A stretch of DNA of 64,000 nt from Argentina anserina. Its lineage: Eukaryota > Streptophyta > Magnoliopsida > Rosales > Rosaceae. Under the pieces are notes generated by a model. The model ran no database searches. It was not told where the DNA came from and saw only the letters and a list, made by a program, of their open reading frames with translations. The stretch's first letter is position 1. Each line of letters starts with the position of its first letter. The position numbers and the translations under genes were made by a program. The stretch covers positions 30,264,501 to 30,328,500 of the forward strand of contig NC_065874.1 in the NCBI RefSeq assembly GCF_933775445.1, in the 5' to 3' direction. This document shows, piece after piece, positions 1-11,604 of the stretch.

Positions 1-451
1 CAGCTTGTGCTACAAGACACCGGAATGATAGCCCCTGAAAACCATCCTGTGCATCTTCATGGGTTCAACTTCTTTGAGCTGGGAGGGGATTGGGAAATTT
101 CAACTCCAAGACTGATCCGAAAATATTCAACCTTGTCGATCCTGTCGAGAGGAACACAGTTGGAGTGCCATCAGGTGGATGGACTGCAATCAGATTCAGG
201 GCAGATAATCCAGGTAAACTCATTGCAGAAAGTTAAATTGAAAATGATTAGGGGCTACATTGATAGTTTATGGGTATAAACCTACCTCCAATGTGACCAT
301 TTTTCATGTTGGCTTTGCAGGGGTTTGGTTTATGCATTGTCATCTAGAGGTTCACACAACATGGGGGCTTAAGATGGCATTTGTGGTGGACAATGGCAAA
401 GGCCCCAACGAGTCTGTTCTACCGCCTCCAAGCGATTATCCGAAATGTTGA
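1..451 (+). pseudogene. Laccase, C-terminal two exons, frameshifted
   Basis: This is the 3' end of a plant laccase, an apoplastic multicopper oxidase that oxidises monolignols and other phenolics. Exon 1..213 carries the HPVHLHG copper motif. A GT-AG intron (214-320) follows, then exon 321..451 with the HCH-x3-H motif and the axial Met/Leu region ([14 protein letters not shown]), ending in the usual [13 protein letters not shown]. The exon junction rebuilds the conserved [10 protein letters not shown]. The first 80 or so bases read in one frame. From about position 84 the family sequence (GNF..., [18 protein letters not shown]) continues in the +2 frame, so one base appears lost in a G-rich stretch. 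The rest of the gene lies left of the window. It is either a pseudogene or an assembly error at the G run. No downstream gene shares its transcription unit. Confidence 0.85.
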
Positions 452-1228
452 TGATGAAGAACACCACTACACAAACTAATTTGAATCTGAACTTTGGTTC
501 ATCTCAAAGCATATAAGAAACAGAATCCAAAAGGAAGGTCATCCAAGCTAAAAGGAAGGTACTCTTGCATGCATGTTGAATAAGAACATTGGAATTGTGT
601 ATTTGAATGTTTAGCTAATTGTGGTTGAGACTTTGATCTTCCTTGTAAATCAGAAATTTTTTTGTATACTGCAAATTATGGAAACCAGCAAACAATATGT
701 TTCTTTTTCTTTTGGTTAGTGAATAATTCCTCAAGGTGCACAAAGTAAGTAGCCCAATGCGGATCCAAGATTGAATCATTGGGGATACTTGAACTTAACT
801 ATAAAGAGAGAGTGAAGATTCTCGACGGTACAAAATAATTTTACTAATTGAAATCAAAATCGATATACCTAGTCGGTGAAAGTAATGAGGCTTACTCTTA
901 TAATGCAAATATACAAATAACATAAATTAACCAATCAAATATTCATATAACACATCGTAATCTAAAATTATTTACAAGAGCATTTTATTAGCGGTTCGAA
1001 ATGTTAAGGACTTATTAAAGATCGTGATTGATCAATAAAGTTTCTAAAAGATAAGAAATGGAAATAATTCAGATTTGGACTTGTAGACTATATTTGTTTT
1101 TAGAGAAATGTAGACCGGACATTTCTTTGAAACCATGAATAAATTTTTTTTTTGGAATGCTTCAGTTTGGACTCAAATTTGTCAGTTTAGTCTAATTGAC
1201 ACATATAACCATTGAAAAAAAATACTCA
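452..1228. other. AT-rich intergenic DNA
   Basis: Presumed laccase 3' UTR followed by AT-rich sequence. I see no coding potential, RNA gene or clear repeat. Confidence 0.5.
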
Positions 1229-1490
1229 TGTCACGACCCAGACCGCTCCGCCGTAACACGATATTATCCGTTTTGGGCATAGCCCTCACGGTTTTGTTTT
1301 TGGGAGCTCAAAAACACTTTCCCAGTGGGTCACCCATCCTAGGATTGTCCTGGGCCAAGCATGCTTAACTTCGGAGTTCTCCTATCTTCTGAAGCCGTTG
1401 AGCCCCTAAAAGGTCTCGCATTAGATAGAGGTGGGCATATACATATAAGGCGCATCACCCCCTCTCCGTTAGCCGATGTGGGATATTACA
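1229..1490 (-). repeat. Cassandra 3' LTR
   Basis: 262-bp LTR. Its 5S-like core spans about 1321-1380. Read on the minus strand it has the box A-like AGTTAAGC, an intermediate element and a box C-like ATGGGTGACC, the parts of the internal Pol III promoter of 5S rRNA genes. Confidence 0.9.
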
Positions 1491-1564
1491 ATCCACCCCT
1501 CTTGGGAGTCCGACGCCCTCGTCGGCACACTCGCACCACACGGCAGAGTGGCTCTGATACCAAA

Positions 1565-1817
1565 TGTCACGACCCAGACCGCTCCGCCGTAACACGATAT
1601 TATCCGCTTTGGGCATAGCCCTCAAGTTTTTGTTTTTGGGAGCTCAGAAGCACTTTCCGAGTGGTTCACCCATCCTGGGATTGCCCTGGGCCAAACATGC
1701 TTAACTTCGGAGTTCTCATCTCTTCCGAATCCGTTGAGCCCCCAAAAGGCCTCGCATTAGATAGAGGTGGGCATGTACATATAAGGCGCATCACCCCCTC
1801 TCCGTTGGGGTATTACA
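1565..1817 (-). repeat. Cassandra 5' LTR
   Basis: 253-bp partner LTR with 5S-like core at about 1660-1716. It differs from the other LTR by scattered substitutions and a short deletion near the TGTAATA end, so the insertion is not very recent. Confidence 0.9.
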
Positions 1818-2100
1818 ACTCATATATCAGACAAAATGATGTATATGGTCAAAATCTAATGCAATTAATACAATTGAATAGATTGTCGACGTAATAGATA
1901 ATAACCTAACTAGCAATTTAGAAGAAGATATTTAGCTGAAGACACGCTATTGAGGAAGAGAAGAGTCAAGTATAAAAAGGAAACAAATAAGTATAATCAA
2001 TTATTTGGGGATGCTTTCACTAAGGAGAATAATCCCAAAATTAAAAGATTTAAAACGTAGTTTTTGTTGTTTTGTCTTGACTAATAGGGATACTTGAGTC

Positions 2101-2668
2101 TAGGGGTGGGCATAAAAAACGGAAATCCCGATCCCGTCTCGATTTCGTCCCGAAATTCATAGGGACAGGATGGGACGGAGGTCTAAAAACGTTTGTCCCG
2201 TCCCGATTCCGTCCCGATTCATAATAGTGGGATGAGACGTGGGACGAATAATTTTTATCCCGCTTCGTCCCGTCTCGTCCCACCTTTAATAAAAACTTAA
2301 AAATTCTTATATATTTGTATCAAAATGAATCTAATTTATGTTCTTAATAACTCCAAAATTATATCAACTCAAATAATAATGGTACATTATAATATTTTGA
2401 ACATAATATGCATTTTTTGTTAAAATTTCATTATTGAATGTTACTTTGTTAATGAAAAAGTAAAAATATAGGTTTTTATTTAACTTCATATGAAGGTGGG
2501 ATTTGTCCCGTCCCGTCCCGATCTCGTCCCGTCTCAACCGGGATTAATCCCGAGTATGATGCATTCTTAAAAACCTCCGTCCATTCCCGATCCCGTCCCG
2601 ATTCAAAAAAGTGGGACAGGACTTGGGATGAGCCCGTTCCGTCTCATCCCGTCCTGTGCCCACCCCTA
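2101..2668 (-). mobile_element. hAT-type MITE with GGGAC-rich arms, copy 1
   Basis: 568-bp non-coding element. It starts TAGGGGTGGGCA and ends with the complement TGCCCACCCCTA (one base differs). A perfect 8-bp target-site duplication CTTGAGTC flanks it (2093-2100 and 2669-2676), the size expected of hAT transposases. Both arms consist of degenerate GGGAC/GTCCC pentamers around an AT-rich centre of about 200 bp. It is the reverse complement of the element at 46634-47192, which has a different target duplication, so the two are independent insertions of one family. Confidence 0.9.
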
Positions 2669-2676
2669 CTTGAGTC

Positions 2677-4590
2677 ACTCCTAAATCTAGAATTTCAGAC
2701 CAAAAAAAAAACCTAGAACCGCCCAAGGCCCTATGAGCAAATCGTGTTGTATGGGCTTTCCTGAGTCCTGACAGATGTCTTTCTGCAAATGTGTGTATAT
2801 TACTCTAGCATCATGAATTAATCAGTGTTAGTTTGCTTCCTAATTTTGACCTCAACGCATGCAATATATAACATCAAATTAATAGCTAAATACATTGGAA
2901 GCTTTAAACTTCGGAATTGGTCTTATGATGACTCATCTTTTTTTCTTTGGTCAACTGATGATGACTCTTATCCAAGTTACAAACATTTTTTTTTTAACTC
3001 TCCAACCACTTTAGAAGGGTAATTTCAAGGATTTAACTCATTTCTTCACTACTTATTATGGCCATCTTATAGAGGCACAACATTAATTATAGGAGTCATC
3101 CGCCAACTCAAACACTATTTTGCTTTTAAGTCTATCTACGGATAATCTAATTGTAGAGAAACCAACTTCGCTGGTGATTGTTCGCAAATTATGCTCATAG
3201 TTTTACGAACCTTTATGCATGTAGTTTCGAACTTGAAAAATATATGTTATTAATTTTTTATTTGAGACAAAAAAAATATGTTTTTAAGGAGAACATTAAA
3301 TTGGATGGGATCTACAGCTAATTTGGTATATAAAATAGGGGCGTTTGGAATGATTATCAGTGTGGTTGGGTCCATATTATAAAGGGGGATGATGTAACGC
3401 AGGAGCCAACTAAACAAGAGTTGAGGGAGTCCGAGTTGCCACAAATCTCAATCACAGAGTGGAACTTTTTGACTTTTAGGGAAAAGAGAGAAACTTATAA
3501 AAGGAATCTTTCCTTTGATGGCAACAAACCGGTGGTGGGGAGCCCACTGCCCCCCGACCCCACCACACTCTTCATTATTATATTCTTTTTCAATTATTGG
3601 CGCCTACCCCATTTTCTTCCCTTCATATTCGAGATTGATGTGGAGTCGCCGTCGCCATCGCCATTTCCAACCAACACTGTTCTTGGTAGTTTACCCAATT
3701 CAATTGCCTCCCATGAACATCAGGTCCCTGAATTCTCATGACCGATCCTAATTGCGGTACATTTGTGAAAAAGTGAGAAGACCGGATGCAAATAATGAAT
3801 GAGTAACAGGAACAATAAGCCAACGAAAGAAAATTAACGACACTCTTCCGGATGTGGCGTACGTGGTGGTACTTAAGTCGGCCGGGGAGATAAGCACAGG
3901 AACAATTACCTCCTTCGCTTTCTTCTTGTTTTTAGCAGAGAATTAGTCGAAACCAAACCCTATAATAATCAGAATACAAAATTAATTATAGGGAGCACAT
4001 GAAGTTTATCCATCTTACTTGACGTGGGAACCAAACATAATCAGAAAACGTACAGATTAATTATAGTAGAGTTTGATGTCGATTACTTTAACAACTTAAA
4101 ACCAAACTCTTCAATTAGTTTTTTTTTGTTCTTGTTCCCCATGCTTTGTGTGCATGCGCAGGGCTTACATACAAATAATTAATACGTGACGAAGGCACAG
4201 CTAGCTTTGTGAACAAAGAAAATGATATATATATTTATATATAGCTCAAATAAACTTTACTATATATTTAGTTATACTAATCTGTTTGTTCTGACCTTAG
4301 ATCGACTTCAAACCACTATCATGTATCTCCAATGTGTGAGTACGGGCGTCGGGCCGTGATATAATAATTATTTTAGCTATAGGGATTGACAGCTTGATTT
4401 AATTATTGTGGTTCCTTCAGTCCCAAGTTAAAATTTCTGCAATATGATCAATCTTCTTGTTGTAATGCCTTATTTTTTTTCATGTTAATAACTAGTTTAT
4501 TCGATAAAGGAAGTGTTTGTGAAAATCTTTTAACACTTCATTTAAATCATGAAATCTTCATGTGTAGTTACTTAAGGTGTTTTCACCGTA
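2677..4590. other. Gene-free AT-rich DNA
   Basis: Several short open frames of fewer than 110 codons, none with recognisable domains or codon structure. I see no RNA gene and no bounded repeat. Confidence 0.5.
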
Positions 4591-5552
4591 TTTGCAAAAA
4601 TGCAGCGTTCTCTCTCGTCTTCTCTACCCTCGCCACCACTACCGGTGTCTTAGGATGGTGGAGTTTTTCCACCCTTATTCGAGAGAAAGGGGTCAACGGC
4701 GGGGTTGGGAATTTCTCTCTCTCCTCTGATCAAGTCTGAATCGGCGATTGGAGAGTGGGTTCCCATCTTCTTCAATTGTGAACCTGTTTCTTGGGCCTTG
4801 GATATAGGATCCAGTGGAGATTTGAGTCGAGTGTCTCTTCGTGATTGTGATATAAACAAGTTTGTGGATGTTGCCGGTGGGGTTCTAGTTGTAAACACCG
4901 GGTGGCCGGCGAGGTTGCATGTAGATGATGAAGTTGGGGTTGTGGTCCTTCCCTGACATGGTGTTCTATTGGAGTGGTGGCTTGGATTCCCAATCTCTAA
5001 TTCTTGGAAGGGGTTGTCAGTTGGTGATGATGTCTTCTCAACTTGGTTGGCGACGAGTTTAGGTGGTACTGTGGAGTATCACACCGATTTCAGTCTAGCT
5101 GTTGGACGTGTTTTAACTGATGTAAAAGCAAAGGTGGCGGCACTGGACGTGATGGTGTTGATGACGCGTTGGTTGGTGGAATCTATGAACTTGTTGGGCC
5201 TTGGGCTGATTGGTTTTTGGGCCTTGGTTAGCTTCTTGGCTCATGTTTGTTGTGTGGTGTAATTTTGGCTATGTTGGGTCTTTATGACCCACATTAGGAC
5301 TTATTTTGAGTCGGTCACAGTGTTTAAAAGACTTGGTTGCTGCTATTTATTCATTCTTTTAATTTTTGCTAAGCACTAAAAAAATAGCGCTAGAAACGTT
5401 ATTCAAAAGGTGTGTACTTTTAGTTTTGTTTGCTTATATTTTTCTAGACTAGTAGAGCCATATGAGATGGCTTTATTGTCGGTCTTTTATGTATGTGTTA
5501 TCTTTGTATTGCTTACTAAATAAAATCATTCTTGACTTCATACTAAAAAAAA
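4591..5552 (+). repeat. Possible retrosequence or LINE-derived segment
   Basis: A more GC-rich stretch in AT-rich surroundings. It has consecutive open frames (4705-4956, 4969-5262) broken by stops and a 3' part ending in AATAAA-type sequence and an A-run near 5545. That resembles the end of a reverse-transcribed copy. I recognise no protein domain. A degraded host gene remnant is the alternative. Confidence 0.25.
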
Positions 5553-6149
5553 CCGTATTTGTATATTTCACCCTTATAAATAGTTGTTCACGATAGGGTC
5601 AAGTAACACAATATTTAAAGTCAGCCTAGGTTATAAAACCACTAATTTAAACTTTACAACTTGATGAAGTTGAACAAAATGATTTCGGGGAAAATTCAAC
5701 TTATCGACATCACAGCTACTTGTTTGAATTACAAATTTACAATAGATTAAACAACCTATCCCATGTTATTCCAAGATTAGAGTTTAGATGTGTCTGAGGA
5801 GTGGAGAAATTGATATATTGTTAGTTTCGTAGCAGCTATAGATACACAAAATATCTTGTATTTTCTTCACATCAACGTAAAAAGAAAAATTCTTCAAATT
5901 TAGCCATGTAGTTAAAGATTTTTGGTAGAGAGTTGTAATCATTTGGAAGTGTTTTTTTTGCCACTAGAAGTCGAATTGTATTCTGCCGACGTTGAACGTG
6001 TAGTGAGCAAGTTGTGATTCTCGAACAGAAACGACACAAATGTTATGGGAGTTTATATAGAAGTGTTACAGGGGAGAAAGGGACCTTGGCTCATTAATGG
6101 ACACGTTGCCCCTATTTATTAATTTAAAAGGTGCGAGATTCGAAGTGTG

Positions 6150-6150
<1 letters not shown>

Positions 6151-6183
<33 letters not shown>
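6151..6183. repeat. (CT)n microsatellite
   Basis: Uninterrupted CT dinucleotides over about 33 bp, followed about 30 bp later by a 13-base C run (6213-6225). Confidence 0.95.
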
Positions 6184-6185
<2 letters not shown>

Positions 6186-6888
6186 CTTTTAAGATGATGC
6201 AGTGCCCTACCACCCCCCCCCCCCCAAGTCAACAACGACAACATGTTTTTCACTAATTAAAAAGAACACCATGTGATACAATTTGCAAACGTCATCTTAC
6301 CCAATATACCAAAAATGTCACCTCTTGTTTTCACCTCACTCTTTGGTATTTATTAATTTACACGGTAATTCTCTATACAGCAATGAAAATTTTGTTAATT
6401 TCACAATAGTTTCGGAACTACGAGAACCACATGAAGTTCCTTGTTTTTTTAACAATGGCTAGTGCGGCTGCCAAAGATTTGCCATAGAATACAAGATGTG
6501 ATATAAAGCCTAAATGCCAAACTGCACTAAGTAATTTATTCTAACATGTACCGGTTAGTAAAAAGTGTTTTTATTGCTACTTAACATGATAGGAAGTTCA
6601 TTAAAACATTATTAATGTCTATAATTGTAGTTTATAGATAATCCATTCGTGGAGTTTAAGCCCCTCTTATTTCATCAAGTGGAGACCTATGCTACTAAAA
6701 ACAAATTTGTTAAAGTCAATTGACTTAAAGTGCATTATGTTACTCAATAAAAGAGAAATATCAATATGTCAACCATATTTTAAAATATTGATAAGACTAT
6801 AATTCTTAATGATCAAGAACAATCGATACTTCTAAAGTGCCGCTCTCTCTTTTCTCTTTAGGGTTTCGTCTCTAATAAGAAGCCTAAG

Positions 6889-7035
6889 GTGATGAAGGTG
6901 ACTAGTAAGTTTGCGGGTCCTAAGAGAGCTATGAAGCTAAGTGAGAAGGCATATGATGATGTTAATCCGATGGTGTCAACGGTCTCGATCTATGGCGTTG
7001 GTGCTCTACTCTCCTCTAAGGTAGCCTCCCTTTGC

Positions 7036-7069
<34 letters not shown>

Positions 7070-7203
7070 CCTGGGGTTCTAATAAACAAGGTGGTCATAC
7101 GAAGGGTGCACTTAGTGCATGTTTGGTAGGTGGTGCTAGCCTCCACTACCTCCAAAAAATCAGTTTCACCTCCTTAACTCGCGTAAACGTGGATCGAGGA
7201 TAA
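6889..7203 (+). other. Unassigned ORF containing a long poly-G tract
   Basis: A 104-codon frame whose middle is encoded by a 31-base G run (7038-7068), read as polyglycine. Flanking residues match no family I recognise. A homopolymer this long is prone to slippage and sequencing error, so the frame across it is unreliable. It could be a fragment of the same retrosequence whose 3' part may reach about 8190, where T-rich and A-run sequence occurs. Probably not an expressed gene. Confidence 0.2.
7038..7068 (+). repeat. 31-base G homopolymer
   Basis: Thirty-one consecutive G residues by direct count. The exact length is doubtful in any assembly. Confidence 0.8.
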
Positions 7204-8688
7204 CTTGAACCTTAGCTATGATGGGAGAAAGCCACTCTTGTTCAGTCTCTGCTTTCTCTATTATTCAATGTCTATGATCTTCTCCTCCTCCCAATACCCA
7301 AATTCTCATGGTTGATCTCTGATCTTCTTCCTCCCTCATCCTCCACATAGCTCTCGACTATATTTATTTAGAAATGGTAAGAATTGCAAGTTTAGTTACA
7401 GAAAAAAAATTGAGTTCTTCCCTCTTTTTCATTCAAGTATAGATTGAAGGTAATTAGGAATTTGGGTGTTGCAAAATTTAATTTGAATTGATGAGATTTT
7501 GCAAGATGAAAAGATGACATGGATATTGTAGAATAAAATTCAAATCATCGAGATTTGGGCAATTTGAATCAGATTGGTTTCCTGTAATTGGTTTGTTCTT
7601 AGGCATTCTCTTTTCTTCATATCAGTGGAGATTTTTTAGACGTAGGTAGTAGGATTGATCATATAGATTCTTGAATTTTTTGGTGTCTCTCTTCTGCCAA
7701 TCGAACATAGCAGAGTAAAATTATTTTATCATCTTGCTTGATTGCTTCTATCATGAAATTGTGATGGGTACTGATGTTTGAAGGTTTGTGTAATTGATCA
7801 AAAAATTAGTTTGTGGCTAGACTAGATATTGATCTAATTTTTTAGAAGTAAGGTTTGAGGATTATTCATGGTTGTTTGTTCTAGAAAGAAGAAAATGCAA
7901 AATCTAATACTAAAGGTTTATGCTTGACAACACCAAACGTAGTACACAATTAGTGTAGTCTAAGGCCATACTCATGAGCAGGGGACAATATTAACAATTA
8001 GTAAGGTACACAATAATGAGGGTACCAAACGTGCACTTAGGTTCATAGTTAAGGTAATAGTTACTTTAGTTCTTTGCTTAGTTCTAATTCATGCCGGGAC
8101 CCGTTGGGGGTGAATTATGTCATTTTATCCTTTTATGTTTATTGAGTTCTAATGAATGATAACATCATTGAGTTTTTAAAAAAACAATCAATTTGTCAAA
8201 CCAAAAAAAAGTAATAGGTGATTTAACAACCTACATAATTGGGCTTTGCTACTAAAACGACATAACACAACTCATGGTGAAATTTAACCTAAAGGATTAG
8301 TGGTTGGTTAACAATCATTAGTTTGGATAATGACTCAGCACTACCATAATGACTTCATTGCCATTTTGGAGTACGTCAAAGTACGCTCTAACTAATAGGA
8401 TAATAACCCACTACTAATCTAAAGCGAATGATTGTGAACTATAAAGTTGAATGCCATTCACTATAATCTATTCACCTCCTAATTATAGTGATTATAAAGT
8501 TGAAAGCCCCATATAAGTTATAGATATCTAGATGACTTACAGTGAAAAAAATGAGAGTTACCCTCAGCACTAAGCCTATGATAATAATGCCCTAAATGGC
8601 TAGTCATAAGTTGCTAGTGTACAGTAGCATATCACATCTTAACGATTCTAAATGTCCTAAAATGCTAAACATAAGTCGCCACACCACA
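7204..8688. other. Gene-free AT-rich DNA
   Basis: No supported gene. Short A-runs near 8180 and 8205 may mark the end of an old retrosequence. Otherwise I see nothing. Confidence 0.4.
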
Positions 8689-8964
8689 CAAGCAGACTGG
8701 GCCGGTCTTGACCAATTTTATGCCAAGTGCCGTATAAAAAGATATGATCCTACATAAAAATAATAATAAAAAAAGACTTTCACTTTTGTTCTGAGGTTTC
8801 GAACCTAGCCAAGTGCAATGCTAGGAGGCTCATCCCCATGCTTGAATGTTTTTATTCATATGATAAAACATGGTTCGGGAGGACATAAAGTCAATAAGTC
8901 TAACAAAAGAAAAGAAATATTTCAATGCATGACACACAACCATAGCTACAAAAGAGATATGGTC

Positions 8965-9788
8965 TCATTTAAAATGATTTCTTCTTGCATTTTTAGAAGC
9001 AAAATCTTCAATTATATGCTCAAGATCAATGGTTTTTAACATATTCTTTTCAATACTCAATATTGCCAATCCATTCAACCTATCTTGAGTCATTGTTGTC
9101 CGCAAGTAAAACGTTATCAACTTCAATTTTGAAAAAGTTCTTTCGGCATATGCTACAATGACATGTATAGTTAATAAAATCTGATAAACAACCAAAACAT
9201 TTGGAAACATGCCCATTTTTTTTCACAAACTCCATAATTGTAAGGGAATTCCATGGTTTACCAGTATCATAAGATTCAATAGGTAACATTTCCTGCAAAA
9301 TCTGTAATTTTGAAAGTAGTCTATTTGCATCAATATCACAATCCTCACCATGTTTCAAAGTCTTTTTAAGATTCTCACAACAAATTTTCAATTCATCATG
9401 ATCCAAAAAAACCAGTCGGGATGCATCAAATAAAAAACCAAATATATACTAAAAAAAATTATATTTGTTCAAATCTAACCCTCAATTGAGAAAGAGTCAT
9501 ATCAACTAAAACAAGAAAATAATATATTCTAAAATCTTCTTGAGCAGATTGTTGCTCCCTCTCAGTATCAGGAATTTCATCAAAATGTTTTTTTTTTCTT
9601 ATAGACTTACGCTTTACTTGAAATTCTGATTCAATTTCCATTTCATCAACAATCTCTTTAGCATCACTAAAAGCAAAATTAAATCCATTTTACCTATATT
9701 TTTAAAAAAATGAAACTAGCAATTTCAAACTCTTAATAGCAACATCAAGAAGCATATCATCGGATTGCAAATTTTTGCTCACTAAGTT
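8965..9788 (-). pseudogene. hAT transposase, C-terminal dimerisation domain
   Basis: The minus strand begins with VSKNLQSDDMLLDVAIKSLK, then EIVDEMEIESEFQVKRKS (9600-9660) and a block with the SQLRVRFEQ motif. Next is a block (9080-9406) with PWNSLTIMEFVKKN, which shifts frame into the dimerisation signature (VAYAERTFSKLKL, LRTTMTQDRLNGLAILSIE; 8965-9216). At least two frameshifts and an in-frame stop make it non-functional. Confidence 0.8.
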
Positions 9789-10310
9789 TGTTGGCATAGA
9801 CTTATGCCTAGCCATAATCAACGTAGCTATTATCACACTGAGGCTCAAAAGCAGCCCAACCCTGCAGTACGGGCATGAAGCCAGCTATGTCAGCTGTGCA
9901 ACAAGCCGCCCCGCGGCTCAATCCAACTACAGACGCGCCCGCACGCGCGTCTCAAATGAAGCTTCTGGGAACACTTCAATTGGACTAAGTCCCACATCGG
10001 AGAATGAGTGAATCATCTACCTCAAATCAATTATTAAAGGTCAAACCCTTGACCTCTTAAGGTAAGCAATCCAGACTACTTACTGTTACTCTACAGAAAT
10101 TACTACCCACTTGACTTAGGCATCAGAAAGTTGAAAACCACGCCGTCGTGGTCTCTACTTTAATGAGTTGTGTTGTTTGTGACAAGAAAAAGAGTAAGGA
10201 GCATAGTATATCTCAGATTAGCGTAGTGGAGTGAACTACACCATTGTAGTACACTACATTAACATTGGCGTCGTCTGTGGGAATCGAGTCAGCGACCACA
10301 TGGTTAAAAG
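9789..10310 (+). mobile_element. LTR plus primer-binding region of a gypsy-like retrotransposon, truncated
   Basis: A foreign block interrupting the hAT frame. It is relatively GC-rich, begins near TGTTGGCATAG and ends ACTACATTAACA. Directly after comes TTGGCGTCGTCTGTGGGAA (about 10265), which resembles the sequence after the 5' LTR in many plant Ty3/gypsy elements. About 45 bp of internal sequence remain before hAT coding resumes. The rest of the element, including any second LTR, has been lost. The left boundary may be off by a few bases. Confidence 0.5.
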
Positions 10311-10676
10311 CTCCAAATGACCAAACTCAAAATAAATTCAAAACTGCAAAAGTTCATATGACAAAAGTTTTTTAGCATCCCAAGTCAAGTTTGAATCATC
10401 ACAAACTTCAACTACTTTCTTTTAAAGCTTGTTTTACTTTGGAAAATTGACTTTTTATTGCTTTAACAGTTTTAATATGACTTTCCCTAGACAAAGACTT
10501 CAATGTCAATTCATCTACATATTGAAGTAAAATGTTCCATCATTTTGTAGAGTTAGTAAACATATTATAAAAGTGCTTGACATGCCCCAAATAATGATTT
10601 AGCTTTTTGACAAGAGTTGGCCATATCACAAAGAACTAAACTAAGAGAATGACAACCACAAGGCATATAGAAAGCT
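10311..10676 (-). pseudogene. hAT transposase, catalytic core remnant
   Basis: The minus strand reads KAFYMPCGCHSLSLVLCDMA and then a run matching the QKAKSLFGACQ and SLS(R)ESHIK region of the family. It ends in a frame resembling WDAKKLLSYELLQF before the LTR fragment. Stops and shifts are frequent. Its left edge joins LTR-derived sequence and its right edge joins the Harbinger element at a TTA. Confidence 0.65.
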
Positions 10677-10679
10677 TTA

Positions 10680-11601
10680 GGGGGGTGTATTCAACTAGGA
10701 TTCTATAAGATTTTCTTGTATTTTAAGAATCTTTTGAAATCTTGTGGTATTCAATTAAGATTTTAAACAATCTATTGAAATCTCAAGGTATTCAATTAAG
10801 ATTTCAAAAACTCCTATGAATTCTGGTGGTATTCAAAAATAGATTGATTTTGAATGATTTCATTTATTAGTTGATTTTGTTAGATTTAGAAGTATTTTTA
10901 CACTATAACATGCTTGTTAGAAATCAAGCATCTAGACATGAGATTTTGATGTATTCTCTCTCTCTCTCTCTCAATAAGATCGAAAATTTTTATGTTCTTA
11001 ATCATGTGTTTTATTTTAATTGCTCAAATCAATTTTTTGGGTTTTTCTTATGATTTAGTATAATTGTTGTAGGCAAAAAAAAATGATAGCTGTTTTTATA
11101 ATTGTAGTAATAGTTGTTTTGCTAAAAAAAATCAATTGTATACCAGTCAAATTTCAGATTTTAGAATACTATTGAATGTTAATTTGGTGAAAGTTTATAA
11201 AATTGTTATTATAACTTTGATCCTCATTCAAGATAGTTGCACCTTTGTAATATTCATCTTGTACCTTTGTTTTATCGATGCTTATGGAAGTTTATAGAAT
11301 TGAATCAAACTCATGTGACTTTAGGATTATGTAAAAATGAGATATTAATCCCTAATAATACATAGGGATATTTGTTATTGCTTAACATGTATGTATAAAA
11401 TTAATAAGGATGTAAGTAACTAGTAAATCTTACCAACATACCATCGTAAAATCTATTAAAATCTTCCAAATACAATACAATAAATTCTTCTCAAATCCAT
11501 ACAGAGTTTAAATAATCAATGGATTCTGCAATTCAATAAAACTCCACGGATTATAAGAATTCAAACAAAATCATTTGAAATCTAGATTGAATACAAACCC
11601 C
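10680..11601. mobile_element. PIF/Harbinger-type non-autonomous element
   Basis: 922-bp AT-rich insertion flanked by TTA on both sides (10677-10679 and 11602-11604), the Harbinger target duplication. The ends are imperfect inverted repeats, both containing TGTATTCAA next to a GGGG run. Removing it and one TTA rejoins the hAT reading frame (LLDINP to KAFYMP), which proves it inserted later than the hAT. No transposase frame is present. A related right end occurs at about 61690-61832. Confidence 0.85.
10957..10973. repeat. Short (CT)n tract
   Basis: CT dinucleotide run inside the Harbinger-type element. Confidence 0.7.
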
Positions 11602-11604
11602 TTA

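Larger units (their letters stand above)
1229..1817 (-). mobile_element. Complete Cassandra-type TRIM retrotransposon with 5S rRNA-like LTRs
   Basis: A short non-autonomous LTR retrotransposon on the minus strand. Two LTRs (1229-1490 and 1565-1817) flank a 74-bp internal region. On the minus strand each LTR starts TGTAATA and ends GTGACA. The 5-bp sequence ACTCA sits directly outside both ends (1224-1228 and 1818-1822), a perfect target-site duplication. The minus-strand internal region starts with TGGTATCAGAGCC (1550-1562), a primer-binding site for initiator tRNA-Met, and ends with an AAGAGGGGTGG polypurine tract (about 1491-1508). Each LTR contains 5S rRNA-like sequence. These traits define Cassandra. 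There is no ORF, so it depends on enzymes supplied in trans. The right LTR (5' on the minus strand) lacks about 9 bp near its outer end. Confidence 0.93.

Noticed and set aside
1320..1716. Two 5S rRNA genes
   Set aside because: Only part of 5S is present, embedded in matching LTRs with a primer-binding site and target duplication. This is Cassandra, not an rDNA array.
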